From Algoriphagus winogradskyi (lineage in GTDB: Bacteria > Bacteroidota > Bacteroidia > Cytophagales > Cyclobacteriaceae), in contig NZ_FXUA01000007.1 of assembly GCF_900182815.1 (NCBI RefSeq), positions 124,001 through 188,000 on the forward strand: a stretch of DNA of 64,000 nucleotides, written 5' to 3'. Positions within the stretch are counted from its first letter, which is position 1. Every line of letters begins with the position of its first letter. The notes beneath the pieces are model-generated. The model saw nothing but the letters and a program-made list of their open reading frames with translations. It searched no databases and was not told the origin of the DNA. The position numbers and the translations under genes are program-made. Positions 37,520-46,289 of this stretch are shown here, piece by piece.

Positions 37520-37606
37520 AGAGAGGTGGCCGAGTGGCTGAAGGCGCACGCTTGGAAAGCGTGTATACTCGTGAGGGTATCGAGGGTTCGAATCCCTTCC
37601 TCTCTA
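37520..37606 (+). tRNA. tRNA-Ser (anticodon GGA)
   Basis: 87-nt class II tRNA. The acceptor arms agagagg (37520-37526) and cctctct (37599-37605) pair fully; the discriminator is at 37606. The anticodon loop TTGGAAA sits in a cacgc/gcgtg stem, giving GGA, which reads UCC and UCU. A long variable arm and the T-loop TTCGAAT follow. CCA is not encoded. A terminator follows within six bases. Confidence 0.95.
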
Positions 37607-37611
37607 CAATT

Positions 37612-37644
37612 AAAAGCCAGCTTTAGCAATAAAGCTGGCTTTTT
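37612..37644 (+). terminator. Intrinsic terminator after tRNA-Ser
   Basis: AAAAGCCAGCTTT (37612-37624) pairs perfectly over 13 bp with 37631-37643 around a 6-base loop, and the right arm ends in a T-run. Confidence 0.9.
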
Positions 37645-37783
37645 CTATTACATCTTATCCCAGCAAAAAAATGGATGAGTTGGGCCCTCGGGTTTGTGAT
37701 AGACTATTACGAGAATCGTGAGATCCTGTTTGGCATGGTAGTGGTTTGGGTAAAGTGAGCCGTTGCAAATAGTTTTACCGTTA

Positions 37784-39090
37784 TTATACATCTTTTCCCT
37801 TCAGCATTTTATTCCAATAAAGGTAAGGAAGCCCGTATTTTTTCAACATCCAAAGACGCCAGTGCTCTTTTGAGCTATCTTTAATTAGCATGGATTTTAG
37901 TTTGGGGTCAGGGGTGAAATTGTTTTTGTAGTCAAACTCCGCCAAAACCATTTTTCCATAATCTGTTACAAGAGGGCAGGAAGAATATCCATTGTAAGAC
38001 TTGGTTCCCATCTGATGGTGCGAAATCAAAAGTGCGATGTTATCGACTACTATTGGGACTTGTTTTCTGATAGCAGCACCAGTTTTTGCAGTTGGTAGGG
38101 CAGCTACATCTCCGAGACCGAATATGTTAGGGTGTTTCTTGTGCTGCAGCGTGTGGATGTCTACGTCTAGCCATTTGGAATCGTTGACTAGTGGAGATTC
38201 TTGGATGAATTTTGGGGCTGTTTGTGGTGGCGCCGTATGAATCATGTCATAATGAATGCCATATAAATTCCCTTTTACAGAGACTTTGACATCTTTGTAA
38301 TTGTATTGGAAGTCTTTGTCAAGTAGATTCTTGTCTTCAGGTTTGGTCATAATTATGCATCCACCTTCCGATATCTCCTTGTTGAGCTCATACCAGGCTA
38401 TTTGTTTCTCAGCATCTATGCTTACTAACTTATGGTGGAATCGAAGGTTGATATCTTTTCTGTCAACAACTTTCATTAGGGTTTCTGCAATTTCTTTTAC
38501 TCCAAATATGATTGTGCCTGGAGTGGCAAAGATTACATTGGTTTTGTCGCGGACGCCAGATTTTCTAAAATAGCTCTCCGCCAAATACATTATTTTCTGA
38601 GGTGCTCCCCCACATTTAATTGGAGTTGCCGGTTGAGTGAATAAAGCAGTTCCTCCTTTGAAGTTTTTAATTACTTCCCATGTGTGGTTCGGATCAGTGT
38701 AATTGCTACATACTACCCCTTTGTCCAATGCATCTCCCAGCCCTTTTACTAGGCTGTTATCATTTACTAGACCTGGAGCCACGACTAATAATCATAAGTT
38801 ATGTCCCCACTATTTTTGGTGTGGACCAAATTGTTTTCAGGTTCAAAGCCGGTAGCCCTATCCTTTATCCATACGGCATCTTTTGGGATCACATCAGCCA
38901 TTGGCTTGGCAGTACTATCGAAATCGTAGGTGCCCGCTCCTACCAAAGTCCAAGCAGGTTGATAAAAATGGGTGCTTGCAGGCTCGATGATGGCTATATC
39001 TTTGAGATTCTTTTGCTTGATAAATTGAGCAGCTGTCATAATACCAGCAGTGCCACCACCAATGATTAGGATTTGATAATGTGATTTCAT
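37784..39090 (-). pseudogene. Sulfide:quinone oxidoreductase-like flavoprotein, frameshifted
   Basis: Two leftward frames (39090-38785 and 38782-37784) together make one full SQR-type protein of about 435 residues. The first holds the FAD-binding ILIIGGGTAGIMTAAQF; the second holds the redox Cys in PIKCGGAPQKIMYLAES, VVCSNYTD, FGLGDVAALPTAKTGAA and the C-terminal WRLWMLKKYGLPYLYWNKM. At the junction the frame reads TATGATTATTAGTCGTGG, where TATTTAGTC would give the expected YDYLVVAPG, so one T is missing near 38788. The 1307-base span is one short of a multiple of three. It may be a real pseudogene or a sequencing/assembly slip. SQR would oxidise sulfide at the membrane and pass electrons to quinone. 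Confidence 0.88.
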
Positions 39091-39146
39091 GATTTTTAGG
39101 GTCTATTAAATTCAGACCAATCTAAATCTATATCACACAATAAAAG

Positions 39147-39160
39147 GTAACATTTGTTAC
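39147..39160. promoter_or_regulatory. FNR/Crp-like palindrome upstream of SQR
   Basis: GTAACA (39147-39152) and TGTTAC (39155-39160) are perfect reverse complements around TT, 57 bases upstream of the flavoprotein start. The layout fits Crp/Fnr-family sites such as those of nitrosative or redox regulators. Assignment to a regulator is an inference. The rest of 39091-39497 shows no gene. Confidence 0.45.
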
Positions 39161-39437
39161 ATAAGAAGCTTTTTGAAAAAGTGACTCAACAAATATGCGT
39201 TGATAGGGGGCAATTTGAATTGGTTCATCAAAGTATTCGCATTTTTTTAATTCGTCTATAGCACAACCGTGGTCTTTTAGGCTTTTTGATATTTTATACT
39301 AAGTTTTTTTTCTAAGCATTCCCATGTTTTTAGAGAGGCAGAGTTAGTTGTGGGATGCGGTTAGAGAACGTAGTAAATTCACTCATTTCCGCTTTCGCTT
39401 CATTCACTTGGTATTTTCCTTAGCTCGTCGGAATCCA

Positions 39438-39469
39438 TTTCTTCCACTCCTAGCTCATGAGTAGGTTTG
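39438..39469 (+). promoter_or_regulatory. Possible promoter of the exported protein
   Basis: TAGGTTTG at 39462-39469 matches the -7 box exactly; TTT at 39438-39440, 21 bases upstream, is a partial -33 box. The predicted start lies about 23 bases before the ATG. Confidence 0.4.
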
Positions 39470-39497
39470 AACATCAATTAAAACAAACACTACTCAC

Positions 39498-40238
39498 ATG
39501 AACAAGGAACTTATCTTTCTTAGAACTTTTGCCGTCACCACAGGATTGGCCGTTTCCACCTTTCTATTTTCTTCATTTCGGGAGAATGGAAATCAAACCT
39601 TCGAAACCATTGATGTGCAAAGAATTAATATCGTTGAGGCAGATGGAACTGTCAAGATGATCGTGACCAATGCCGGGCTTTTCCCTAATGGTACAGATCA
39701 AATCAACGGTAGAAACACGAATTCCGACCGGAAAAAGCGTGCGGGAATGTTGTTCTTCAACGAAGATGGGATAGAATGCGGTGGCTTAATCTACGATGGA
39801 GAAAAAAAGGAAAATGGGCATAGTTCTGGGCTTTCTTTGACGTTTGATCAGTACGACGGTGATCAGGTGATGCAATTGTTGACGACTGATTCCCAGCGGG
39901 GTGATGAGCGATTTGTAAGTTCCAGTTTGGTTTTTAATGATCGTCCTGCCAAAGAATCTCAAGAGAAAACCAGAGAAATCATGGCTGAACTCTCAACATT
40001 ACGAGCTTCTGACCCAGAAGCATTTAAAGCCAAATACGCGGAATACCAAAAAATGGAGTTGCTCGGTGGAGCTCCAAGAATTATGCTTGGAAAGTCTAGA
40101 AGTCAAAACAACGGACTATTTTTGTTTGACGACCAGGGGAGGCCTAGGGCTATGTTTTACCTAGATAAGGAGAATAATCCAAAGCTGGAGGCTTTCGACG
40201 CCGAAGGTAATGTAACCAGCACTTGGCCAGAAAAATAA
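39498..40238 (+). CDS. Exported or anchored protein, unknown
   Basis: 246 residues. A hydrophobic N-terminal segment (IFLRTFAVTTGLAVSTFLFSSF) serves as signal or anchor. The body begins with IDVQRINIVEADGTVKMIVTN and ends with NNGLFLFDDQGRPRAMFYLDK ... LEAFDAEGNVT, short repeated beta strands of the type x-D-x-x-G that look like a repeat fold. A helical insert lies at about 155-190. I do not recognise the family. A perfect palindrome 10 bases after its stop separates it from a two-component pair. Confidence 0.6.
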   Translation: MNKELIFLRTFAVTTGLAVSTFLFSSFRENGNQTFETIDVQRINIVEADGTVKMIVTNAGLFPNGTDQINGRNTNSDRKKRAGMLFFNEDGIECGGLIYDGEKKENGHSSGLSLTFDQYDGDQVMQLLTTDSQRGDERFVSSSLVFNDRPAKESQEKTREIMAELSTLRASDPEAFKAKYAEYQKMELLGGAPRIMLGKSRSQNNGLFLFDDQGRPRAMFYLDKENNPKLEAFDAEGNVTSTWPEK

Positions 40239-40248
40239 GATAATCAGA

Positions 40249-40270
40249 CGGTGGTAGATATCTACCACCG
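40249..40270. repeat. Perfect 22-bp palindrome
   Basis: Arms CGGTGGTAGAT (40249-40259) and ATCTACCACCG (40260-40270) are exact reverse complements with no spacer. There is no T-run after it, so it is a poor intrinsic terminator; it may be an operator or RNA cruciform between the exported protein and the histidine kinase, 14 bases before the kinase start. Confidence 0.6.
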
Positions 40271-40284
40271 CTTACTTTTCACAC

Positions 40285-41322
40285 ATGAAGCAACTTTTAC
40301 ACAGATTACAGTTATCGCCGGGTTTTCTACTTTTTATAGTTGCTTTTGCATATTTAGATTCCATTAAGTCTAGGGTAGCTCCTGGTCAACTAGTGAATGC
40401 CTACACTTTTACCCCGGAGGCAGTATTTGTCGCGATTTTCAATATCTTCCTTATAGTCTTAGTGCTTCGCTTTTCCTTCAAGCATATTCATGGGGATCAG
40501 TTTCCTTTGAACTGGAAGCGGGGAGGACTTAGTTTTTTGACAGGTTTAGTTCTCTGGGTTTTGCTGAGTAATGTGGTGGCATTTTTGTTCTCTTGGACTT
40601 TCGGTACCATTGATCGCAACTTTCTGCCTGAGTTAATAATTAGCTCCAATCTTAACTATATCCTCAATTTTATTATTTACGGAGGCTTTTATTTTGCCTA
40701 TTTATTGTTTCAAAAGTATCAATCACATCAACAGGAGCTTACTGCCTACGAGGTAGCGTTTGCGGATTCGACTATTCAGCAATTGAAGCAGCAGCTGAAT
40801 CCTCACTTTTTATTCAATAACCTGAATGTTTTGGATCAATTGATTGAAGAAGATCCTAAAACAGCCTCTAGGTTTCTCCATGATTTTGCTGATATATATC
40901 GCTATGCCTTGGATACCTCAGATCGAAAACTTGTCACCTTAGCCGAAGAAGTTGATTTTGCCAAGAATTACTTCCGGCTGCTTAGCCAGAAGTTTGGAAA
41001 CGGGTACCAGCTTTCTATAGCTCTTACTGGCGGGGAGTATCAGCTTCCTCCGCTCAGTTTACAGCTTTTGGTAGAAAATGCGGTGCTTCACAACCATGCA
41101 AGAGCGGGTTTTTCAATTGCTATTCAAGTGACTCAAACAGATTCCATTCTGACAGTTGTCAATACAAAAAGCCCCTATAAATATAAAAAGAAAGGAAATG
41201 GGAAAGGTTTGGATAACCTTAAAAAGCAATTTCAATTACTGAGTACACAAGAAATAACTATTGAAGAAAGTGAGGCATTATTTACAGTTAGGTTGCCCTT
41301 GATTAAGTCAAAAAATATATGA
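40285..41322 (+). CDS. LytS-type sensor histidine kinase
   Basis: 345 residues. Four membrane helices in the first ~145 residues, then the His_kinase domain with the phospho-acceptor in QQLKQQLNPHFLFNNLNVL (His174) and the N-box/G-box of the ATPase (LLVENAVLHNHAR, KKGNGKGLDNLKKQF). There is no extracytoplasmic sensor domain, so the membrane part may sense directly. The gene overlaps the LytTR regulator by four bases (ATGA); they form a two-component pair. Confidence 0.93.
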   Translation: MKQLLHRLQLSPGFLLFIVAFAYLDSIKSRVAPGQLVNAYTFTPEAVFVAIFNIFLIVLVLRFSFKHIHGDQFPLNWKRGGLSFLTGLVLWVLLSNVVAFLFSWTFGTIDRNFLPELIISSNLNYILNFIIYGGFYFAYLLFQKYQSHQQELTAYEVAFADSTIQQLKQQLNPHFLFNNLNVLDQLIEEDPKTASRFLHDFADIYRYALDTSDRKLVTLAEEVDFAKNYFRLLSQKFGNGYQLSIALTGGEYQLPPLSLQLLVENAVLHNHARAGFSIAIQVTQTDSILTVVNTKSPYKYKKKGNGKGLDNLKKQFQLLSTQEITIEESEALFTVRLPLIKSKNI

Positions 41323-42095
41323 TTCGAGTAGTGATAGTGGAAGATGAGCTTCCTGCGAAAAATAAGATCAGACGCTTTCTGAACGACCTAACAGAGGAAG
41401 TGCAAGTGGTGGGAGAATGTGATTCTGTGGAATCTGCTGTGGCTTTTTTCGAGCAGGGACCTACAGTGGACCTGTTGATTTCAGATATAGAACTGCTGGA
41501 TGGAAATGCTTTTCAGATCTTTCAGGAAGTTACGCTTTCTTGTCCAATTATTTTTACCACTGCGTATAGTCAGTTTTGGATGCAAGCCTTTGAGACCAAT
41601 GGCATTGAGTATTTGTTAAAGCCATTTGATTTTGAGCGGTTTCAAAAGGCTTGGAATAAATTTAAGCTTCTTAGTAATTCAAGTGACTCTCAAGCCGAAG
41701 CTATGTTGAAATTAGCTCAACTTTTCGAAGGTAAGTTGGCCACTAAGCCTGTGCATAAGAGTCGGTGGATTATTCCATATGCCAAAGGATCTTATCTGTT
41801 GGCTAGTGATGAAATCAGTTACTTTTCTGCTGAAAACGGAGTGGTTTGGGCTTATGACCAGCAAGGAAAGCGTCATTTGCTCCAAGAAGCTACGCTCAAA
41901 GTTGTTGAAAATCAACTGGACGTTTCACAGTTTTTCCGAATCAACAGAGGCCAACTGATCCATCAGAAATATGTGGAGCGTATTGAGCGATACAGTAAAA
42001 ATGCCGTTTCAGTAAAAATGAAGGGTGCAGAAAACCTGCTAATGTGCAGCCAAAGTACGACACCTGCTTTTATGAATTGGATTTCCACGGGTTGA
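41319..42095 (+). CDS. LytTR-family response regulator
   Basis: 258 residues. Receiver domain (about 1-120) with phospho-acceptor Asp56 in DLLISDIELLDGNAFQIF, acidic pocket EDE near residue 8, and the KPFDF lysine motif near residue 102. A LytTR DNA-binding domain follows (about 150-255: RWIIPYAKGSYLLASDEISYF, FFRINRGQLIHQKYVERIERY). It is the partner of the upstream kinase. Target promoters are unknown; the palindrome at 40249 is a candidate autoregulatory site. Confidence 0.94.
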   Translation: MIRVVIVEDELPAKNKIRRFLNDLTEEVQVVGECDSVESAVAFFEQGPTVDLLISDIELLDGNAFQIFQEVTLSCPIIFTTAYSQFWMQAFETNGIEYLLKPFDFERFQKAWNKFKLLSNSSDSQAEAMLKLAQLFEGKLATKPVHKSRWIIPYAKGSYLLASDEISYFSAENGVVWAYDQQGKRHLLQEATLKVVENQLDVSQFFRINRGQLIHQKYVERIERYSKNAVSVKMKGAENLLMCSQSTTPAFMNWISTG

Positions 42096-42203
42096 AGGGA
42101 TTCCCTTTAATTTTCATTAAAATTTTGAATTAAAGTAGCCTCAATTTGGGGCTTGGGGTAAATTCTTAACGGAGGCATTTGAACTTTTATATAAATTCAA
42201 GCT

Positions 42204-43790
42204 ATGGCAAAATTAAAAATTGACAAAATTAGGTTTTTGTCGGTGATGCTTCTACTTGGCGTTCCGGCAATTTTGCTTTCAAATCGTTCGTATGGACAGG
42301 AGACAAATTCTCATGAATCTTCTGAGGTGCCAATACAAATAAATTTGACCTCTAATGCGAGGTACCAGTTGATAGAGCATTTTGGAGCTTCGGATGCTTG
42401 GTCTACCCAGTTCGTAGGGCTATGGCCGGATCAAAAGAAAAATGCTATCGCAGAACTTCTTTTCAGTATGGAAAATGATAGAGAAGGAAATCCAAAAGGA
42501 ATAGGCCTTTCCCTTTGGAGATTTAATATAGGTGCAGGAAGTGCGGAGCAAGGCAAAGAGAGTGGGATTCGTGATGAGTGGAGGAGAGCAGAATCTTTTT
42601 TGAGTGAAGATGGATCCTATGATTGGTCCAAACAGGCAGGACAGGTTTGGTTTGCTAATTCTGCCAAAGCTTTTGGCGTTTCTAAACTGTTGGTATTTCC
42701 CAATAGCCCTCCTGTTTCAATGACGAAAACAGGGAAAGCTTACGCTAAAGATGGACAGCCAAACCTGGCTGAAGAACAGTTTGGAGAGTTTGCGAATTAC
42801 TTGGTGGAGGTAGTTAAAGGTCTTTCAAAGAAAGGGCTGTCGGTTGATTACATTAGTCCAGTTAATGAGCCACAATGGGATTGGTCAGATGGAGGTCAAG
42901 AAGGAACCCCATTTTGGAATGATCAAATAGCAGCAATCGTAAGAGAATTAAATTCTGGATTGGGTGAAAATAATCTATCCGCGAAAATTGACATTGCCGA
43001 AGCAGGTAAAATTAACTACTTGTATTCCCAGGCTGATAAAAGTGGGCGTGGGGATCAGATAAATACTTTTTTTAACCCAGAATCTCCCAACTTTATTGGT
43101 GGTTTATATAATGTAAGCCAAAGTATTTCTGCACATAGCTATTTTACTACCTCCCCCTACAAATCGGCAATAAGTACAAGAGAAAGTCTTAATTCTACCT
43201 TAGAAAAATTTGCCGGGCTAAACTATTGGATGAGTGAGTACTGCATTCTTGGAGACAACGCAGGGGAAATCAATGGAAATGGGAGAGATTTAGGCATAGA
43301 TCCGGCACTTTATTTAGCTAGGGTTATTCATAATGATTTGACAGTGTCGAATGCTAGCGCATGGCATTGGTGGCTTGCCATTTCTCCTTATAACTATAAA
43401 GACGGATTAATTTATATTGATAAGCAGAAAGATGACGGTAATTTCTATGAGAGTAAAATGCTTTGGGCTTTAGGTAACTATAGTAGATTTATTAGGCCTG
43501 GTTTTCAGAGAATCTCCTTAGAAATCACTAATAATCAACTGCAAGGCTCAGAGCTATTGATATCGGCCTATCAATCCCAGGATAAGCGTGAGACTGTTTT
43601 AGTAATCGTGAATTCTAGTAGCAAACCAGTGACGGTGAGCCTAACTGAAGATGAGCTGCCTAAATTGCTTGACAGTGTTTACGTCACCTCAGAGACTAGC
43701 AATTTAGAGTTTATAGAGAAGGAGGGAGTGAATGAAGAAAGTTTTCAATTAATCCCGGCACGGTCTATTGTTACTTTGATTGCCAATTAA
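42204..43790 (+). CDS. Secreted glycoside hydrolase family 30
   Basis: 528 residues. Signal peptide (about 1-31, ending SYGQ), a (beta/alpha)8 barrel and a C-terminal beta-sandwich. The acid/base Glu222 is in DYISPVNEPQWDW and the nucleophile Glu345 in NYWMSEYCILG, with IEHFGASDAWSTQF and LSLWRFNIGAGSAEQG early on. The features fit GH30 endo-beta-1,6-galactanase or glucanase subfamilies (subfamily call tentative). It likely degrades algal or plant galactan outside the cell. No SusC/SusD pair is nearby, so it is not in a typical polysaccharide locus. Confidence 0.9.
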   Translation: MAKLKIDKIRFLSVMLLLGVPAILLSNRSYGQETNSHESSEVPIQINLTSNARYQLIEHFGASDAWSTQFVGLWPDQKKNAIAELLFSMENDREGNPKGIGLSLWRFNIGAGSAEQGKESGIRDEWRRAESFLSEDGSYDWSKQAGQVWFANSAKAFGVSKLLVFPNSPPVSMTKTGKAYAKDGQPNLAEEQFGEFANYLVEVVKGLSKKGLSVDYISPVNEPQWDWSDGGQEGTPFWNDQIAAIVRELNSGLGENNLSAKIDIAEAGKINYLYSQADKSGRGDQINTFFNPESPNFIGGLYNVSQSISAHSYFTTSPYKSAISTRESLNSTLEKFAGLNYWMSEYCILGDNAGEINGNGRDLGIDPALYLARVIHNDLTVSNASAWHWWLAISPYNYKDGLIYIDKQKDDGNFYESKMLWALGNYSRFIRPGFQRISLEITNNQLQGSELLISAYQSQDKRETVLVIVNSSSKPVTVSLTEDELPKLLDSVYVTSETSNLEFIEKEGVNEESFQLIPARSIVTLIAN

Positions 43791-44363
43791 TTTAGTTGGT
43801 AGTTGCAAGCCACACCAGCAATTACTCGTTCCAATTATTATAGGATCACAGAAATTAATAGAGTTTGGTAATAAAACTACGTTTTAAATTGAGGCGTTTT
43901 CTTTTGATTTCATCTGGGCTTGGTTAAAAGATTTATTAATTCTTAAAATCGATAATTAGAGGAGGACGAGCATGGTAGTAAAAAGTTGGATAGTAGAATC
44001 ACCCTTGAATTGTAAGGAGAGTTCATTAATATATTTAAACTTTGTTAATTACAATGATGAGAATAGTTAGTTTCTTCTAAGATTTTTGCAACTTATAGTC
44101 TATTAGAAAATTACTTTGTGGACCATTTGTGAAATGTTTCAGTGTGTAATAATCGTTTAGTGAGTGTTTTCTAAATAAAAAGAAGAAAGCTTGGCTCTCT
44201 GATACATTTTAATTTTTCTTTCTGAGAAAAAATAAGAACCTTACCATCGAGTTTTGGAGATATGTGATCTTTTAAAATGTAAAAGGAAATACGTCCGTTC
44301 GTGTAAAAGCTTGCTTAATCCTGAGATATAAGCCTGATTTTTCACAAAATTCTAAAAGAGTCG
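43791..44363. other. 573-base AT-rich intergenic stretch
   Basis: No reading frame, RNA or repeat that I can support. It separates the GH30 gene from the exbB operon and ends in the exbB promoter. Confidence 0.5.
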
Positions 44364-44396
44364 TTTGTTTTTTGAATTTAAAAAATGATAACTTTA
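44364..44396 (+). promoter_or_regulatory. Likely exbB promoter
   Basis: TTTG at 44364-44367, a 21-base spacer, then TAACTTTA at 44389-44396, one mismatch from TAnnTTTG. It gives a leader of about 57 bases before the exbB ATG. Confidence 0.5.
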
Positions 44397-44458
44397 AAAC
44401 TCGATTCTAGAGTAGAAACCATTTAACCTTTATCAAAAGTCTATTTAAAATCCACATT

Positions 44459-45265
44459 ATGAGAAAGTTAATCGCTTTGTTCATGCTTGCAGGCATCCTT
44501 TTCGCACCTGTCATCGCTAACGCACAAGATGCAGAAGATACCGCAGCACAAGAAGAAACAACCCCAGTAGCAGTTGAGCCTGCTGCATCTCCTACAATTG
44601 TTGACGATGAAATCGTTGAAGAGGAGCTAAGTTTCCACCAAGTTGTAAAAGAGAAGTTCATCGAAGGTGATCCTCTTTACATGACCCCAGTATTGATCTG
44701 TTTGATCTTGGGTCTTGCTGTTGCATTGGAAAGAATCATCACCCTGAACCTTTCTACGACCAACACTAAGAAATTGTTGACTAAAGTGGAAGATGCTCTT
44801 GAATCAGGAGGAGTAGAAGCGGCTAAAGATGTTACTAAAAACACTAAAGGTCCAGTAGCTTCTATCTTTACTCAAGGTTTGATGAGATACTCAGAAGGAA
44901 TCGAAATGGTAGAGAAGTCTATTATTTCTTACGGTTCTGTAGAAATGGGTAGATTGGAAAAAGGTCTAGTTTGGATCTCCCTTTTCATCTCTCTAGCTCC
45001 AATGTTGGGCTTCATGGGTACAGTAATTGGTATGATCGGTGCATTTGATTCTATTGAAGCAGCTGGTGATATCTCTCCATCTCTAGTTGCGGGTGGTATT
45101 AAAATCGCCCTTTTGACTACAGTTGCTGGTTTGATCGTAGCGATCATCCTACAGTTGTTCTACAACTATTGTGTAGCTAAAATTGATTCTTTGGTTAATG
45201 ACATGGAAGATGCTTCCATTACATTGGTTGACATCTTGGTTAAGCACAAGTTGACTGGAAAGTAA
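44459..45265 (+). CDS. exbB: MotA/TolQ/ExbB proton channel protein
   Basis: 268 residues. Forms the inner-membrane channel that uses proton flow to energise TonB (with ExbD). An N-terminal signal-type segment (LIALFMLAGILFAPVIANAQ) and an acidic Ala/Pro/Glu stretch (about 21-65) precede three membrane helices: MTPVLICLILGLAVALERI, GLVWISLFISLAPMLGFMGTVIGMI and ALLTTVAGLIVAIILQLFY, the last two being the conserved core. A periplasmic N-terminal extension of this type is common in Bacteroidota ExbB. It heads a four-gene operon. Confidence 0.93.
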   Translation: MRKLIALFMLAGILFAPVIANAQDAEDTAAQEETTPVAVEPAASPTIVDDEIVEEELSFHQVVKEKFIEGDPLYMTPVLICLILGLAVALERIITLNLSTTNTKKLLTKVEDALESGGVEAAKDVTKNTKGPVASIFTQGLMRYSEGIEMVEKSIISYGSVEMGRLEKGLVWISLFISLAPMLGFMGTVIGMIGAFDSIEAAGDISPSLVAGGIKIALLTTVAGLIVAIILQLFYNYCVAKIDSLVNDMEDASITLVDILVKHKLTGK

Positions 45266-45321
45266 TCCATCAATTTTGTTGAACCTGAATATAAACGTTA
45301 ACCTCAAAGAAAAACTACATT

Positions 45322-45651
45322 ATGGATACTTATGACATCTTATTATACGGAAGTTACATCCTAATCGCAGTTGGTGCTGTAGTGGCTGTTTTAATGCCAT
45401 TAATCAAGTCTTTGGATAATCCAAAAAGCTTGCTTAAAACTGCAGTGGGAATTGTTGGTATAGTTGTATTGTTCTTCATAGCTTATTCAATTTCAAGCAA
45501 TGAAGTACTTCCAAAATTTGAAGCTTCTCCATTTAACTTGACTCCTGCGGGATCTCAATTAGTTGGCGGAATGCTTATAACCACCTACATTCTTGCAATC
45601 GTTGCTTTAGCGAGTATCGTATTGACAGAATTGAATAAAGCGATAAAGTAA
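45322..45651 (+). CDS. Small three-helix membrane protein in the exb operon, unknown
   Basis: 109 residues with three hydrophobic helices: LLYGSYILIAVGAVVAVLMPLI, TAVGIVGIVVLFFIAYSIS and MLITTYILAIVALASIVLTEL, with few charged residues. It lies between exbB and exbD (56 bases after exbB, 1 base before exbD), so it is probably made with the ExbB-ExbD complex. I know of similar small proteins in Bacteroidota exb clusters but not of a proven role. It could be an accessory subunit. Confidence 0.7.
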   Translation: MDTYDILLYGSYILIAVGAVVAVLMPLIKSLDNPKSLLKTAVGIVGIVVLFFIAYSISSNEVLPKFEASPFNLTPAGSQLVGGMLITTYILAIVALASIVLTELNKAIK

Positions 45652-45652
45652 T

Positions 45653-46288
45653 ATGGCCAGAAAGAAAAATAGAATGAGTACGGAGGTCAATGCAGGCTCT
45701 ATGGCAGATATTGCTTTCCTGCTACTGATCTTCTTTCTCGTCACCACTACGATCGCATCGGATAAGGGTATATTGAATATTCTACCTCCGAAGCTTGATC
45801 CGGATAATCCTCCTCCGAAAATTGATTTGAATGAGCGAAATATCTACACTATTCTACTTAATGCTAACGATCAATTGTTGGTAGAGGGTGAGTTCAGAGA
45901 TAATCCTGATGGGTTAGATGAAGATATTAAGGCATTCATCTTGAATTTTGGTGCTCCAGATGAAGAGGGAGCAGCGCTTTATAATACGCTTCCTGCTTCT
46001 TTGAAAGCCTTGTCCGCAAAACTACCTGAGTCTTCAGATGATCCAGGAGAGGCAGTTGTTTCGATAAAAACTGACCGTGGTACCAGTTATGATAAATACC
46101 TAGAAGTATTTGATTTAGCTAAAAAGGCATACTTTGATATTTATGCTGCTAGAGTTAACCTAAGTACAGACGAGTATAGAGCCTTGACTGGTAAAAATGA
46201 TGCTGAAGTAAGTTTACAGGATAAAGGCAAGGAAGGAATTCCAATGGCTATATCTATTGCAGAACCTAATAAGATAGGAGGAAATTAA
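45653..46288 (+). CDS. exbD: ExbD/TolR biopolymer transport protein
   Basis: 211 residues. Cytoplasmic N-terminus, one membrane helix with the essential Asp19 (SMADIAFLLLIFFLVTTTI), then a periplasmic domain longer than in E. coli, including KLPESSDDPGEAVVSIKTDRG. ExbD forms the proton-conducting stator with ExbB. It is followed directly by a second exbD, so the complex may contain two different ExbD-type subunits. Confidence 0.92.
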   Translation: MARKKNRMSTEVNAGSMADIAFLLLIFFLVTTTIASDKGILNILPPKLDPDNPPPKIDLNERNIYTILLNANDQLLVEGEFRDNPDGLDEDIKAFILNFGAPDEEGAALYNTLPASLKALSAKLPESSDDPGEAVVSIKTDRGTSYDKYLEVFDLAKKAYFDIYAARVNLSTDEYRALTGKNDAEVSLQDKGKEGIPMAISIAEPNKIGGN

Positions 46289-46289
46289 A

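Noticed and set aside
37481-37678. 65-residue frame overlapping tRNA-Ser
   Set aside because: It lies across the tRNA and its terminator; its composition follows from them.
42130-42146. 14-base match (aagtagcctcaatt) with 61342-61355
   Set aside because: A match of this length is expected by chance in 64 kb, and the flanks do not match.
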